Program-made: the position numbers and the translations under genes | Shown: positions 14,305 to 14,343 of the stretch, one piece after another | Numbering within the stretch: the first letter of the stretch is position 1 | Layout of the letters: each line of letters begins with the position of its first letter | Assembly (NCBI GenBank): GCA_046635845.1 | Contig: JAQQXN010000009.1 | Reading direction: 5' to 3' (one strand) | Origin: UBA168 sp011055275 | GTDB lineage: Archaea; Thermoproteota; Thermoprotei_A; Marsarchaeales; UBA168 | Length of the DNA: 14,343 nt | Notes under the pieces: generated by a model | What the model saw: the letters and a program-made list of their open reading frames with translations, nothing else | Told to the model about the DNA's origin: nothing | Databases searched by the model: none

Positions 14305-14343
14305 GTTGCGAGCAATCGCGAGCAGTTGTTTTTCACGCCGACC

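Noticed and set aside
14309..14325. GCGAGCA repeated twice (14309-14315 and 14319-14325) after the TnpB-like ORF, considered as a transposon end or terminator.
   Set aside because: Seven-base repeats near the window edge are too short to support either call.
1..14343. CRISPR arrays, rRNA and tRNA genes, complete insertion sequences.
   Set aside because: No regularly spaced repeats, rRNA-like sequence, GGTTC-type tRNA arms or complete transposase gene was seen on either strand.

Overview
The window looks like chromosomal DNA of an archaeon, probably a thermophile. Most genes have an A/T-rich box (TTTAAA or CTTATA type) about 25 bases before the start codon, which is the archaeal TATA box followed by a leaderless or very short-leader transcript. 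Where a leader exists, Shine-Dalgarno sequences match the archaeal anti-SD (best case GAGGTGATC at 8788-8796). The Hsp70 protein has the archaeal/Gram-positive architecture and resembles Thermoplasma-type DnaK. The phylum cannot be fixed from this sequence; TACK-group or Thermoplasma-like lineages are both possible.

Layout: the left edge carries the first 18 codons of an unidentified minus-strand gene (1-55) and a HAD-family hydrolase (207-917, minus). Next is a two-gene plus-strand unit, a TldD-like protein without the metal-binding motif (1010-2284) overlapping a TldE/PmbA-like partner (2250-3617). Convergent with it, and overlapping at the 3' end, is the minus-strand Hsp70 operon grpE-dnaK-dnaJ (7117 to 3511). 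Divergent from grpE is a second plus-strand pair: a canonical TldD with an intact HExxxH (7367-8794), translationally coupled to a TldE (8800-10113). Thus two TldD/TldE pairs bracket the complete DnaK chaperone machine.

The right part holds a small winged-helix regulator (10332-10625, plus) convergent with a HAD phosphatase-DUF72 operon (12103 to 10640, minus). A phosphofructokinase whose active-site signatures are of the pyrophosphate-dependent type follows (13377-12349, minus). Last come a small helical protein of unknown function (13495-13809, plus) and a 112-codon ORF whose first half resembles the N-terminus of IS605/IS1341-type TnpB proteins (13966-14304, plus), preceded by two small hairpins.

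How the genes could work together: GrpE recharges DnaK with ATP and DnaJ delivers unfolded clients. TldD/TldE complexes in other organisms are metallopeptidases that trim peptides or unfolded proteins. The arrangement suggests a protein quality-control neighbourhood in which one TldD/TldE pair has become a non-hydrolytic or altered-specificity paralog; that functional link is inference from gene order only. No tRNA, rRNA, CRISPR array or complete insertion sequence was recognised. No gap between the called genes exceeds 300 bases; the largest are 7118-7366, 12104-12348 and 10114-10313, which hold promoters and nothing else identifiable.
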